A stretch of DNA of 64,000 bases from Acidobacteriota bacterium (GTDB lineage Bacteria; Acidobacteriota; Thermoanaerobaculia; Gp7-AA8): positions 186,001 through 250,000 of the forward strand of contig QHVT01000003.1 of assembly GCA_003223645.1 (NCBI GenBank), written 5' to 3'. This document shows positions 36,019 through 44,922 of this stretch, piece after piece. The notes beneath the pieces were generated by a model. It saw nothing but the letters and a program-made list of their open reading frames with translations, was not told the DNA's origin and did no database searches. The position numbers were made by a program, and so were the translations under genes. Position 1 is the stretch's first letter, and each line of letters starts with the position of its first letter.

Positions 36019-37128
36019 ATGAGACGGCTTCCTGTCGCGGCATTTCTGCTGTTCGTCGCCGTAGCCTCGCATGCGCAGACGCTCGGCCCGGTCGATTGGA
36101 TTTTTCTCCTCGACACGTCGAAGTCGATGAAAGGCATCGGCGGGACGAAAAACATCTGGACGGATGTGAAGGTGGCGCTCGATTCGTTCGCGCAGGAAGC
36201 GGGCAAACAGGATTCGCTGACGCTGTACGCATTCGATCGCGACGTCCGCGAAATCGACACGAGCAATCTGCGCCGCGCGATCTTCGATCTCGACGCCCAG
36301 GGCAATCGCACGCACCTCGGCGCCGCGATCGCGAAAGGTCTCGAGCGCGCCGAGGTGTTGCGCGGCACCAGCCGTGATGCCACGCGCCGTCAGGTCGTCG
36401 TGCTTTTCACCGACGGCAAAGAAGACGTGCGCGGCATCAGGAACCCGGTGCGCATCGATGCGAACATCGATCGCGCCGGCGAGACGTTCGTCTTCTTCGT
36501 CTCGATGGGCGATCACGAGCCGCAGCTCGACGCGTTCGCCACGAGGACGAAACACACATCGGTACTGAGGACGCCGGACGCGGACGCGATTCGCAATGTC
36601 GCGCGGGAGATTCGCGCGAAGATTCCGCCGAAACCCGCGCCTCCGCCTCCACCGAGACCGCATCGCGCACCTCCGCCGATTCCGAAAGAGCCTCCGTCGT
36701 TGATCGCGAGAGTGCTGACCGCAACGATCGCGCTGGCGCTCGTCGCGGCGATTGCCATCCTCTTCTTCAAACAGCAGCAGAAGAAAAATCGACTCGAAGG
36801 CGAGTTGGAAATTCTCCGTCCTCGCGCCGCCCCCGACGCCGCTTTCGTCGGCCTGCCGCATCTGCAGGCGAACGAAGTCGCGCTCAGCGCGATCCTGCCG
36901 GTCGACACACTCTCCGGCAGCGACGCGCGTCTCTTCGTGCGCCGCAAAGCGGGCCGCAAGAAAGTCTGGATCGCCGCGCAAAGCGGATCGCTGCGCATCA
37001 ACGACGTCGAGACGCCGATGAGCGAGTTGTACGACGCCGACACGATCGAGATCGGCGACGCGAAGCTGCGCTTCAACCGCGTCGGCGACGAACGTCCACT
37101 CGAATCCAATCAGGAGGCTGACCTGTGA
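36019..37128 (+). CDS. VWA domain membrane protein with FHA-like C-terminus
   Basis: A 369-residue protein: signal sequence MRRLPVAAFLLFVAVASHAQ, von Willebrand A domain with MIDAS motif DTSKSM (about 34-39) and a second metal-site Thr in NRTHLGAAI, a proline-rich linker, a transmembrane helix (VLTATIALALVAAIAILFF), and an FHA-like domain (SGSDARLFVRR; GSLRINDVE; YDADTIEIGDAKLRF). The VWA part would be outside and the FHA-like part in the cytoplasm, so it could pass a binding signal inward. AAGGAG lies 5 nt before the ATG. Its stop overlaps the tubulin-like start (GTGA). Confidence 0.87.
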   Translation: MRRLPVAAFLLFVAVASHAQTLGPVDWIFLLDTSKSMKGIGGTKNIWTDVKVALDSFAQEAGKQDSLTLYAFDRDVREIDTSNLRRAIFDLDAQGNRTHLGAAIAKGLERAEVLRGTSRDATRRQVVVLFTDGKEDVRGIRNPVRIDANIDRAGETFVFFVSMGDHEPQLDAFATRTKHTSVLRTPDADAIRNVAREIRAKIPPKPAPPPPPRPHRAPPPIPKEPPSLIARVLTATIALALVAAIAILFFKQQQKKNRLEGELEILRPRAAPDAAFVGLPHLQANEVALSAILPVDTLSGSDARLFVRRKAGRKKVWIAAQSGSLRINDVETPMSELYDADTIEIGDAKLRFNRVGDERPLESNQEADL

Positions 37129-39872
37129 AAAACAATGTCGTGTTTCGTCCCACCGTAGTCCTCGGCCTCGGCGGTACCGGCTACAAAACACTTCTCAAAT
37201 TGAAGAAGCGTTTCGTCGATGCGTACGGATCCGTTCCGCCGATCATCCGCTTCCTCTCCATCGACACGACCGAGAACGCGGAAGGCTCGTCGCGCGGCGA
37301 AGAGATCTCGACTGACGGGCATCTCGACCACAACGAGACCTACGTGCTGCAGGTCGGCAATCCTGCGAATCTCGTCAACGGCACGAACCCGCACATCGAC
37401 GAGTGGTGGCCGCCGGAGATTCCGACGCAGGCCATCATCGCCGGCGCGGGACAGGTACGCGCGCGCGGACGCCTGGCGCTGTTTGCGAAAGCATCCGAGG
37501 TGTATGGGCGCATCCGTCGAGCAGTCGACGACGTGCGAAACATCCGCAATCAGAAGCAGATGTATGCGGACGAGTTTCAGGTGTCGGAGCGCTCCGGCGT
37601 CGAGGTGCACATCGTCGGCAGTCTCGCCGGCGGCACCGGCAGCGGCACGTTTCTCGACATGGCGTTCATGGCCCGCGACGTGATCGGCAGCGACGAGCAG
37701 TCGAACTTCACCGCGGTCCTGCTGCTCCCCGGCATCTTCACGCGCATGAACGGCGTGGCGCTGGTCAAGCCGAACGCGTACGGCGCGCTCAAGGAGATCG
37801 AGCAGCTCTCGACGTCACGCGCAACGCTCACCGTCGACTACGGTTTCCGCCGCGTCGACGTCACGCGTCCGCCGTTCGACGTCGTCTATCTCATCGACAG
37901 CGTCAACGAGCAGGGACGCGTGGTGACGGAGCAGAGCGATCTGCACGCGCTCATCGCCGACGGCATGTACGTGCAGATCGGCTCGCAGCTCGGCACCGAC
38001 GCCGCGAACGCGGTCGACAACATCAAAACGCAGATCGCCACGCAGCCGCGCGTGAAGGGACGTTCGCCGCAGTACTGCAGCTTCGGCGTGGCCGCGCTGA
38101 CGATGCCGAGCTTCGACGCGCAGCTGTACGAGGACGCGAAGCGGCTCGTCAACGACGATCTGCTGGACGGCGCGGTGGCGGACTCCGAGATCGAAGAGGA
38201 AGTGCAGCGCTTCATCGACACGACGCATTTGCGCGAGGACGACGCGGATCAAGTAATCGAGGTGCTCAGCCAGCGCGAAGGCGGCGGACAGCTGCGCGTT
38301 CCGATGCCGCTCACGCAACTGACCTTCGATGCCAAAGCACTTGGCGCCATCAAGAACCTGCACACCGTGCATCGCTCGAAGGCGGAGCGGCAGATCGCGC
38401 AGGTGATCGGCGCGAACTTCGAAGTGCTGCGCGACCGCTCGTCATCGGCGATCAGCGCTTTGTGGGAATCGATGGTCAACCGCAACAACGGCTTCACTCG
38501 CGCGTCACGCTTCTTCGAAAAGCTGCAGGCGAAGCTGGAGTGGTATCGCAACATGATGGACGGCGAGGCGAAAGAAGAGCGCACGCGTCTCAAGGCGATC
38601 AGCTTCAAGTCCGCGGAAGATCAGATCACCGAGGCGGCCGGCGCGTTCATGCGGCGCGAGGCGAAGGTGAAGACCGCGTGCGAGGTGTACGGCGGTCTCG
38701 TCGATCGCGAGACCGAGCTGACGATCCGCGTGGCACGTCTCGAAAAAGCCGCCGAGCTCTACTCGACGCTGCACGCGCACACGCAGTCGATTCTCGACAG
38801 CTGCTATCGCATCCGCGAGAACCTCAACGCCGCGCGCAAGCAGTTCGAGCAGCAGTATCTCGAGGCGACGAATCCGCGCGGCGCGGCGCGGCTGTTCGAA
38901 CAGACCGTCGCGTTCGATCCGGGCGAGCATCGCCCGCGCGTCACCGGCGAGGACTTCGTGAAGTGGTACGCCGATCAGCATCGCGCGTCGCTGTCGCAGT
39001 GGGCCGGCCTCCGCGCGGCCGAGGTGCACGCGGACATCCAGCAGTTCGTCGAGAAGTGCTACGAGCCGCTGACGTCGTTGACGATGGACGACATCCTTCG
39101 CCGCTCGTCGCCCGACGTCGTCTCGCAGCAGCTCAAGCGTCTCGACAACCTCGCCGTGCCGCTGTGGCGTTACGACGTCGGCCGCATTCCGGTCGTCAAT
39201 CAGACGCTCATCAACGAGTTCTATCACTACGGCGTCGCCGACGCCGACACGACGCTGCTGAAGGAATCGCGTTATGAGGCCGGGCTGCCGAAAGGGTCGG
39301 CCAAACCGTCGATGGTCTCGACGCGCGATACGAAACGCATCCTCCTTTTCAAGGTCAAAACCGGCCTGCCGCTCTTCGCGCTTGCGGAGATGGAGGACAT
39401 GGAGCGCGCGTACACCGATCCGAACAAGATCATCTCCAATCACGTCGATCGCCGCTGGCAGGAGCTGCCGAACCTGATTCCGCGCAGCGGCGACGGCGAG
39501 GCGCTGCGCTGGTTCGCGCTGGCGCAGGCGCCGGAACCGTTCGCGATCATCCGCCGCGACGGCGCGTGGTATTCGATGAAGTCGAAGAACGGCCGGCGCA
39601 CGGAGAACAACATGGTGCGGCTGGCGCAGGGGCGCGTGCCGGCGTTCACGGCGTTCGAGAAGAGCCGTGATCTCGTTCAGGAAGCGGAGGAAGCGATTGA
39701 TGCCGCGGTGACGCGCGAAGGCGCGGTGCGCGCGGCGCAGATTCTTCGCGACTACGCGGAGTCGCTCTCGAAGCAGATGGCGAATGCGGTCGAGCCGCAG
39801 GTGAAAGACCAGGTCGAGAACGAGATCGTGGCGATCGAGGACTACGTGCGGCGCATGGAGACGCTCGCGTAA
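37125..39872 (+). CDS. Tubulin-like GTPase (Tubulin_2 family) with coiled-coil C-terminus
   Basis: A 915-residue protein. The N-terminal phosphate-binding turn is VVLGLGGTGYKTLLKLKKR (12-30), and the tubulin/FtsZ signature is GSLAGGTGSGTFLDMA (165-180), so GTP binding and polymer formation are plausible. Strands and helices typical of the fold follow to about residue 400 (AVLLLPGIF; FDVVYLIDSVNEQGR). The C-terminal half is helical and charged. PF13809-type proteins are known only as conserved, unstudied tubulin homologues. The GTG start has AGGAGG 7 nt upstream and overlaps the VWA stop; the stop is immediately followed by the next gene. It probably works at the membrane with the VWA and downstream proteins. 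Confidence 0.85.
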   Translation: MKNNVVFRPTVVLGLGGTGYKTLLKLKKRFVDAYGSVPPIIRFLSIDTTENAEGSSRGEEISTDGHLDHNETYVLQVGNPANLVNGTNPHIDEWWPPEIPTQAIIAGAGQVRARGRLALFAKASEVYGRIRRAVDDVRNIRNQKQMYADEFQVSERSGVEVHIVGSLAGGTGSGTFLDMAFMARDVIGSDEQSNFTAVLLLPGIFTRMNGVALVKPNAYGALKEIEQLSTSRATLTVDYGFRRVDVTRPPFDVVYLIDSVNEQGRVVTEQSDLHALIADGMYVQIGSQLGTDAANAVDNIKTQIATQPRVKGRSPQYCSFGVAALTMPSFDAQLYEDAKRLVNDDLLDGAVADSEIEEEVQRFIDTTHLREDDADQVIEVLSQREGGGQLRVPMPLTQLTFDAKALGAIKNLHTVHRSKAERQIAQVIGANFEVLRDRSSSAISALWESMVNRNNGFTRASRFFEKLQAKLEWYRNMMDGEAKEERTRLKAISFKSAEDQITEAAGAFMRREAKVKTACEVYGGLVDRETELTIRVARLEKAAELYSTLHAHTQSILDSCYRIRENLNAARKQFEQQYLEATNPRGAARLFEQTVAFDPGEHRPRVTGEDFVKWYADQHRASLSQWAGLRAAEVHADIQQFVEKCYEPLTSLTMDDILRRSSPDVVSQQLKRLDNLAVPLWRYDVGRIPVVNQTLINEFYHYGVADADTTLLKESRYEAGLPKGSAKPSMVSTRDTKRILLFKVKTGLPLFALAEMEDMERAYTDPNKIISNHVDRRWQELPNLIPRSGDGEALRWFALAQAPEPFAIIRRDGAWYSMKSKNGRRTENNMVRLAQGRVPAFTAFEKSRDLVQEAEEAIDAAVTREGAVRAAQILRDYAESLSKQMANAVEPQVKDQVENEIVAIEDYVRRMETLA

Positions 39873-42644
39873 ATGCTCAAGCCCGTCAGCATCCTCGCTC
39901 TCGACGACGTCGTCGCGCCGCTCGCGCAGGCGGTGCAGCAGCGCGTCGCGGCGCATCACGGCGTCGACGATCTCGTGCAGTCGCGCGTGTGCGACGAACA
40001 TCCCGAGGCGGCGATTCAGTCGATGCACGCGCAGCGGCAGCGTCCCGACAGTCCGCTGCGTCTGCGCGACGACGTCGGCACGCGCGAGCTCGTGCTGGTC
40101 ATGCTCGCCGCGGCCGGTCCCGCGCGCGCATCGCTGCTCGAGACGACGCGCCACATCCGCTCGATCTACGAGACGCGCCGCTTCGCGTCGTTCGTGTCGA
40201 TCGAGATTCTCTGTCTCTTGCCGGAAGCGGCCGGGGCATCGCAGCCGGCGGACTACGCGGCCGCGTACGCGCTGCTGAAAACGCTCAGCGCCGAAGACGA
40301 CAAACCGTTCGACGAAGTCTGGCTCGTCGACGCGACGAACGGAAAGCGCGTGCGCTTCGGCGCGACGGATGCGTTCCTCGACGTCTACGCCGACGCGATC
40401 GCGGGAGCGCTCACGTACGAGCCGGAGATGAGCGGCGCGTTGCCGGGCATTCATCCGCGCGGCATGCATCCGACGTTCAGCTCCTTTGGCTACGCATCGC
40501 TCGTGTTTCCGCGCGACGTCGCGCTGCAGCGCGTCCAGGCGCGCTTCGCCGCGGAGCTCGTGCGCGAGAAACTGCTCGCCGGCGCACACGCGACGCACGT
40601 GCAGCTCGCGGCGAAACAGTTCGTGGTGGCCGACGAGTTCGCGCTGCCGCTGTCGCGCATCGGCGTCGAAGGCGGTCAGTCTCTCTTCTGCCGGTTCCGC
40701 CCGAAGACGCAAGTCACCGAAAAGACGCGGAGCGCGGAAGAAACGATCGCCGCGGTGCGCAGCGAGCTGCAGACGTTCCGCGACAAGACGCATTTGCGAA
40801 ATCTGGAGACGCTGGCGAAGCAGGGCGACGAGACGGCGCGCGATCACGCGGCGCTGCTCGCGCGCACGGTTGACGAGACGCTTGACCGCGACGGCTATGA
40901 CGCCGCGATCTCGTTCCTCGACGCGTTGCTCGATCCGTTGCCGGAGCTTCGTTCCGACGCGGAGCTCGCGCCACGCAATGTCGTGACGGAGATCCGCACA
41001 GCAACAGCTGCGCTGGACGCACGCCTGCACTTCATCGCCAACACCGCCTCGAGCGACGCGGCGCGGCATCGCGTTCGCGAGTTGGCGACGCTCATCGAAG
41101 ATCAGAAGGTCGTCGCCGAGACGCTGCTGGTGGAGGACAGGCAATCCTGCCTGTCCGGACAGGCGGGATCGCCTGTCCTCCACTCGGCACTCCAGTCGCT
41201 CGAAGAGGAGAAATCGTCGCTGCTTCGCAAAGTGCCGGAGCTGATCTTTGCCGAGGAGCGGGAGAACAGCGTGGCGCGCACGGCGGCGCGCGAAGCGGAA
41301 ACGGCGCGATTGTCGGCGGAAACAATCGCGCGCGAGCAAAGGCTGCGCGAGCTGTTCGCGCAGCTGCCGCAAGCAGAGCAGGCGCTGCGCGAAGCGCTGG
41401 AGACGCGGCGGGCGTGGCTGTGGAAGCAGCTGTTGTTCGGCGTTGTCGGCGCGGTCGCAGTGTTCGCGGCCCGGCTCACGTGGGCAGTGCTGCCCGTGCT
41501 CGCAATCTTCGCCGTCGTCACGGCGATTCGTTACGTGACGCAGATCGTGCCGCTCGTGCGCGAGGCGCGCGAACGATTGGCGCGCCTTCGCTCGCAAATC
41601 GAGACGGCGGATCAGTCGAAGGACGCCGCGCACAACGACGAGCTGCAGTTCGAATACGACATGATTCATCACCGCACCGCGCTGCGCGTATTGCGCGCGG
41701 CGCACGATGCGGCGCGAGAGACGCTCGATGCCGCTCGCGCGCGGCGTGCCGACCTCGAAGGACTCGCCGCTTCGTTCGTCGCGCCGTCGCTCGCGTCGCG
41801 CCAGTTGTCGCTCAGCGTGATCGACGACGTGGAAGTCGATGCCTGGTACGCGCGGACGATCGACGATCGGAAGCCGTTCGCGCGCGAGTTTCCGATCCGG
41901 CGCGCGGAGTCGCGGCGTCTGCCGATGGACGAGCTTCGGCAGCGAGTCACGTCGCACGCGTCCATCGCGTTCGCCGATTTCCGCAAGCTCACGCTCGCGA
42001 AGGCTGCATCATCGCTCGCGAACGAGTCGAAGCTCGCGCAGCGTCTCAAGCGGCTCGCGGATGCGAGCGCGCCGCTCATCGAGCTGCGCGAAGACGATCT
42101 GCAGGCGCAGCGGTCGATGCAATCCGATTGCACGCTCTGGCTTGACACGGACGACGCGACCTGGACCGCGCAGCTGCAGCGCCGCTTCCCTGAGTCGCAC
42201 GTGCGGCCCGCGTCAGACGCGCTCTCCGTCCACGTGATCACGCGCGCGCTGCACTATCCCGGCTACATCCTCGGCGCGATCGACTATTACCGCGCGCAGT
42301 ACGAATCCGCTTCGCCTCGTGACGCAAATGACGTCGCCGATCTCATCCCGGTCAAAATCGTCTTCGGCGCACGCGTGCACGCCGCTTACGAGCAAGTCCT
42401 CCTCGCCCACGCCCTCGGCATCGCGATCGCGCGTGACGGCGAAACGCATCTCGCCACCGCGCAGCGTCTCGCCGAGCCCGATAGCAGCGCCGATCGCGAG
42501 CAACTCGACGACGCGCTCGTTCCGCGATTGGAGATCACACCCGACGTCACGCGCGAACTGCGTTCGCTGCGCAAGTCCGTGCCGCTTACTCCGCTCGACC
42601 GCAACGTCCTCGATGGACTGTTGAGAAAGTACGCGACGCCATGA
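39873..42644 (+). CDS. Degenerate tubulin-like partner with membrane hairpin and coiled coils
   Basis: A 923-residue protein starting directly after the tubulin-like stop. Its N-terminal 260 residues follow the same pattern as the neighbour: KPVSILALDDVVAPLAQAVQ against RPTVVLGLGGTGYKTLLKLK; RELVLVMLAAAGPARASLLE in place of the GGTGSGT loop; IEILCLLPEA against AVLLLPGI; FDEVWLVDATNG against FDVVYLIDSVNE; FSSFGYASLVFP against YCSFGVAALTMP. Both nucleotide-binding loops are lost. A long coiled coil and two adjacent hydrophobic helices (about 514-560) follow, then more helices. A palindrome at 41130-41183 is read in frame (VEDRQSCLSGQAGSPVLHS). This looks like a non-GTPase subunit of a heterodimer. 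The homology is my reading and needs a structure check. Confidence 0.7.
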   Translation: MLKPVSILALDDVVAPLAQAVQQRVAAHHGVDDLVQSRVCDEHPEAAIQSMHAQRQRPDSPLRLRDDVGTRELVLVMLAAAGPARASLLETTRHIRSIYETRRFASFVSIEILCLLPEAAGASQPADYAAAYALLKTLSAEDDKPFDEVWLVDATNGKRVRFGATDAFLDVYADAIAGALTYEPEMSGALPGIHPRGMHPTFSSFGYASLVFPRDVALQRVQARFAAELVREKLLAGAHATHVQLAAKQFVVADEFALPLSRIGVEGGQSLFCRFRPKTQVTEKTRSAEETIAAVRSELQTFRDKTHLRNLETLAKQGDETARDHAALLARTVDETLDRDGYDAAISFLDALLDPLPELRSDAELAPRNVVTEIRTATAALDARLHFIANTASSDAARHRVRELATLIEDQKVVAETLLVEDRQSCLSGQAGSPVLHSALQSLEEEKSSLLRKVPELIFAEERENSVARTAAREAETARLSAETIAREQRLRELFAQLPQAEQALREALETRRAWLWKQLLFGVVGAVAVFAARLTWAVLPVLAIFAVVTAIRYVTQIVPLVREARERLARLRSQIETADQSKDAAHNDELQFEYDMIHHRTALRVLRAAHDAARETLDAARARRADLEGLAASFVAPSLASRQLSLSVIDDVEVDAWYARTIDDRKPFAREFPIRRAESRRLPMDELRQRVTSHASIAFADFRKLTLAKAASSLANESKLAQRLKRLADASAPLIELREDDLQAQRSMQSDCTLWLDTDDATWTAQLQRRFPESHVRPASDALSVHVITRALHYPGYILGAIDYYRAQYESASPRDANDVADLIPVKIVFGARVHAAYEQVLLAHALGIAIARDGETHLATAQRLAEPDSSADREQLDDALVPRLEITPDVTRELRSLRKSVPLTPLDRNVLDGLLRKYATP
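41130..41183. repeat. Palindrome in frame in the degenerate tubulin-like gene
   Basis: A 54-bp palindrome (gtggaggacaggcaatcc to gatcgcctgtcctccac), second copy of the 12238-12293 element and read in the same frame (DRQSCLS). It sits in the coiled-coil part of the protein, between VVAETLL and ALQSLEEEK, replacing no conserved motif. Confidence 0.8.
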
Positions 42645-42724
42645 GCTTCGGATCTGCGATCATCGTTCACTGCTCTTGCGACGCGTTTGAAATACGCACA
42701 TCTCCGCACATCTCGAAAGGCTTT

Positions 42725-42812
42725 GTGGATGCCGCTGCCCTCAGCGGCACCGCCGGCTTTGCCGGCTAACGGCGCTTCGCGCCGCGCGACCGCTGAGGGC
42801 AGCGGTCGCCAC
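42725..42812. repeat. Palindrome in the convergent gap after the tubulin-like operon
   Basis: Outer arms gtggatgccgctgccctcagcgg and its partner ccgctgagggcagcggtcgccac, with inner hairpins ccggctttgccgg and ggcgcttcgcgcc. Related to the in-frame copy at 17048-17097. The rest of the 278-nt gap (42645-42922) shows no gene. The element could terminate both converging transcripts. Confidence 0.75.
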
Positions 42813-42922
42813 ATGCGCGAGCCCGAATCCGCTGTTCTGTCGGCATTCACCTCTGGCCGTCAGACGTTCGATCTACCGCGGCAGCCGTTCGAGGCTGCGA
42901 GGTTGGTGCGCGGCTCTGGGCC

Positions 42923-44482
42923 TCAGAGCGTGACGCGACGGCGCGTTGGCGCGACCGACTCGAACGTGATCCGCTCGAGCGACCAGCGCGTCTCGATGAG
43001 CAGGCGCCGTGCGCGAGCTTCGTCGCGCTCGAGGATCGACGGATCCGGCAAGGGCTCCTCGGCGGACAGGAGGAAGTACGTATCGACGCCGTAGGGGCGG
43101 ACGACGCGGAAGGCGCTCGGATGGCCGAGAGTGATTTCGGAGGAAGCGCGGTCGTCGACTGGAAAGCGGTTCTCGACCGAGCCGGTTTTCGGAAAGACGA
43201 GATGGCTGTGGCCGCGGCTGTCGACGACGAAGACGTAGTAATAGCGCGGCGTGCGTGGCATCTGCGACGGACGAAGAACCACGCTGTAAATGCGACTGCC
43301 GATCACCGTCGCACCGTCGACGGTTTGCTTCGTTCGTTCGTCGCGAATCGCGAGGTGGTACGGCGACGAAGGATCGGTCGGCGTTGCCAGTGAGTACCAC
43401 CTGGACGTGCGCCGAACGATCTCGAGCAATGCGCCGGCACGAATCGTCGATGGGCCGGCGGACACTTGCGCGACACTGCGGCCGAGGCCGAGGAGTTGGG
43501 TGATGCGTACCCGGGTGTTGTCGGCTGCTCGCAGTTCACTGCCGACTGCGAGACCGTGTGACCACCCGCCTTGCACGACGATCTGATCCTGCTGAACTGA
43601 TTCCACGGCGATGACCGCGCGTGCGGCGCGTCGATGCATGCCGAGAAATGGTCGCAGCCGCGCGTCGGCGTTCCCGAGCATCGCCGGCATCTGATAAGGC
43701 CTCTCGTTGCGCAATCGCGCCTGCGCGCGCAGAAACGTCTCCTCGGCCGGTTCGTCTGCAACCGCATCGCGCATCGCGCGGATCCACGCCCACGTGAATG
43801 CTCCGTGCATCACGCCGTCGTCGCCGCGTATCTCGTACGCCGAGTCGAGATCTTGCGTCGACGCGAGGACCAGCGCACCGCGGTCGTCGGGCCGCGGTCC
43901 GTAACTTGTGCGATCGACGATGGGCGGCGCTTTCGCGATACCGCGAACGCGCTCACCGCGAAAACCGCCGCCGCTGTGGCAGGAATCGAGAAGCAGCGTC
44001 AGTCGCGCGCCGCGATCGAGAATGCGATTGAAGCGCGGCCGCAGTTCTTTGTCGCGAATGTCCTCGGCGCCGCGGCGCGAATCGGCGGGGACGGTTGATT
44101 CGTCCAAACCGTCCGGCTCGTCGGACGCCGCGTTCGGAACCTGCGAGCCGTGACCAGCGAAGTAGTAGAAGACGATGTCACCGGCGCGCGCAGGAGTGAC
44201 GAGCTGCTGTTCGATCGCGTGCAGAATCGCGGCGCGCGTCGCCTGCTGATTGGTGAGCGCGATGATGTTCTTCCGCTCGAAGCCGTACCGCAGGACGAGC
44301 ATCTCGGACAGGATGCGAACGTCGTTCGCCGAGCCTTGCAGGTCCGGCCAGCCGCGATGCTCGACCGTCTTCACGACAGGAATCGTCGACGCGGTGTAGT
44401 CGTCGATGCCGATCAGCAACGCGCGCTTTGCCGGTTGTGCGGACGCGGAGACGGCGAGGAGCGCTATCAATAGAAATCGCAT
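42923..44482 (-). CDS. Secreted caspase-like protease (peptidase C14)
   Basis: A 519-residue exported protein (signal peptide MRFLLIALLAVSASAQ). Residues about 18-270 form a caspase domain: ALLIGIDDY at the start, catalytic His111 in YYFAGHGSQ and Cys168 in LLLDSCHSGGG, and the basic-substrate-pocket acidic residues DEPDGLDE typical of metacaspases. The C-terminal 240 residues are beta-rich, with no family I recognise (RYYYVFVVDSRGHSHLVFP). It converges on the tubulin-like operon and precedes a small lipoprotein gene. A second caspase (34277-35914) flanks the other side of the operon. Confidence 0.88.
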   Translation of the reverse strand: MRFLLIALLAVSASAQPAKRALLIGIDDYTASTIPVVKTVEHRGWPDLQGSANDVRILSEMLVLRYGFERKNIIALTNQQATRAAILHAIEQQLVTPARAGDIVFYYFAGHGSQVPNAASDEPDGLDESTVPADSRRGAEDIRDKELRPRFNRILDRGARLTLLLDSCHSGGGFRGERVRGIAKAPPIVDRTSYGPRPDDRGALVLASTQDLDSAYEIRGDDGVMHGAFTWAWIRAMRDAVADEPAEETFLRAQARLRNERPYQMPAMLGNADARLRPFLGMHRRAARAVIAVESVQQDQIVVQGGWSHGLAVGSELRAADNTRVRITQLLGLGRSVAQVSAGPSTIRAGALLEIVRRTSRWYSLATPTDPSSPYHLAIRDERTKQTVDGATVIGSRIYSVVLRPSQMPRTPRYYYVFVVDSRGHSHLVFPKTGSVENRFPVDDRASSEITLGHPSAFRVVRPYGVDTYFLLSAEEPLPDPSILERDEARARRLLIETRWSLERITFESVAPTRRRVTL

Positions 44483-44491
44483 GGTCTTTTC

Positions 44492-44857
44492 TCATCTACA
44501 GCGCGGCATCGATTGCGCCTCATCGCGCGTCGTCGCGCCGTACGTCCAGAGAGCTCCGGCGGAATCGCGATAAACCACGGCGCGAAAACCGTGTTCTTGT
44601 GCGAATTGATCGGCGCCTCCGAACGCGTCGTAATCGCCGATTCCGTACTGAATCGATTCGACCAGGTCATCGTCGAATTCAGCCTTCGTTTCGATGACGA
44701 GCACGTGGCAATCGCTGCCCGCAACCGCTGCCCGCAGCTGGTGCTTCGCGTGCTGGATCGTGAACAACGCGGCGTTGTCTGCTGCAGTGTTTCCGGCACG
44801 CGGGCCATTGCAGGCGGCGAGCGCGAAGACGAGCGCCAATCGTATGATTCGTCGCAT
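44492..44857 (-). CDS. Small lipoprotein, function unknown
   Basis: A 121-residue protein with signal peptide MRRIIRLALVFALAAC, whose LAAC lipobox predicts lipid attachment at Cys16. The mature part (LRAAVAGSDCHVLVIETKAE; ALWTYGATTRDEAQSM) is short and not recognised. It lies 9 nt upstream of the caspase gene on the same strand, so it is probably co-transcribed and may be a cofactor, inhibitor or substrate of that protease. Confidence 0.7.
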   Translation of the reverse strand: MRRIIRLALVFALAACNGPRAGNTAADNAALFTIQHAKHQLRAAVAGSDCHVLVIETKAEFDDDLVESIQYGIGDYDAFGGADQFAQEHGFRAVVYRDSAGALWTYGATTRDEAQSMPRCR

Positions 44858-44878
44858 GAGAAATCCTCGGCCGAATAC

Positions 44879-44905
44879 GGGCCGCCACCATGGAGATGGC
44901 GGCCC
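44879..44905 (-). terminator. Hairpin between unknown gene and lipoprotein gene
   Basis: Arms gggccgcca and tggcggccc pair perfectly over 9 bp around a 9-nt loop in the 65-nt gap between 44923 and 44857. There is no T-run after it on the minus strand, so it may be an attenuator or RNA-stability element rather than an intrinsic terminator. Confidence 0.4.
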
Positions 44906-44922
44906 AGGAAACTGAGGACGGG

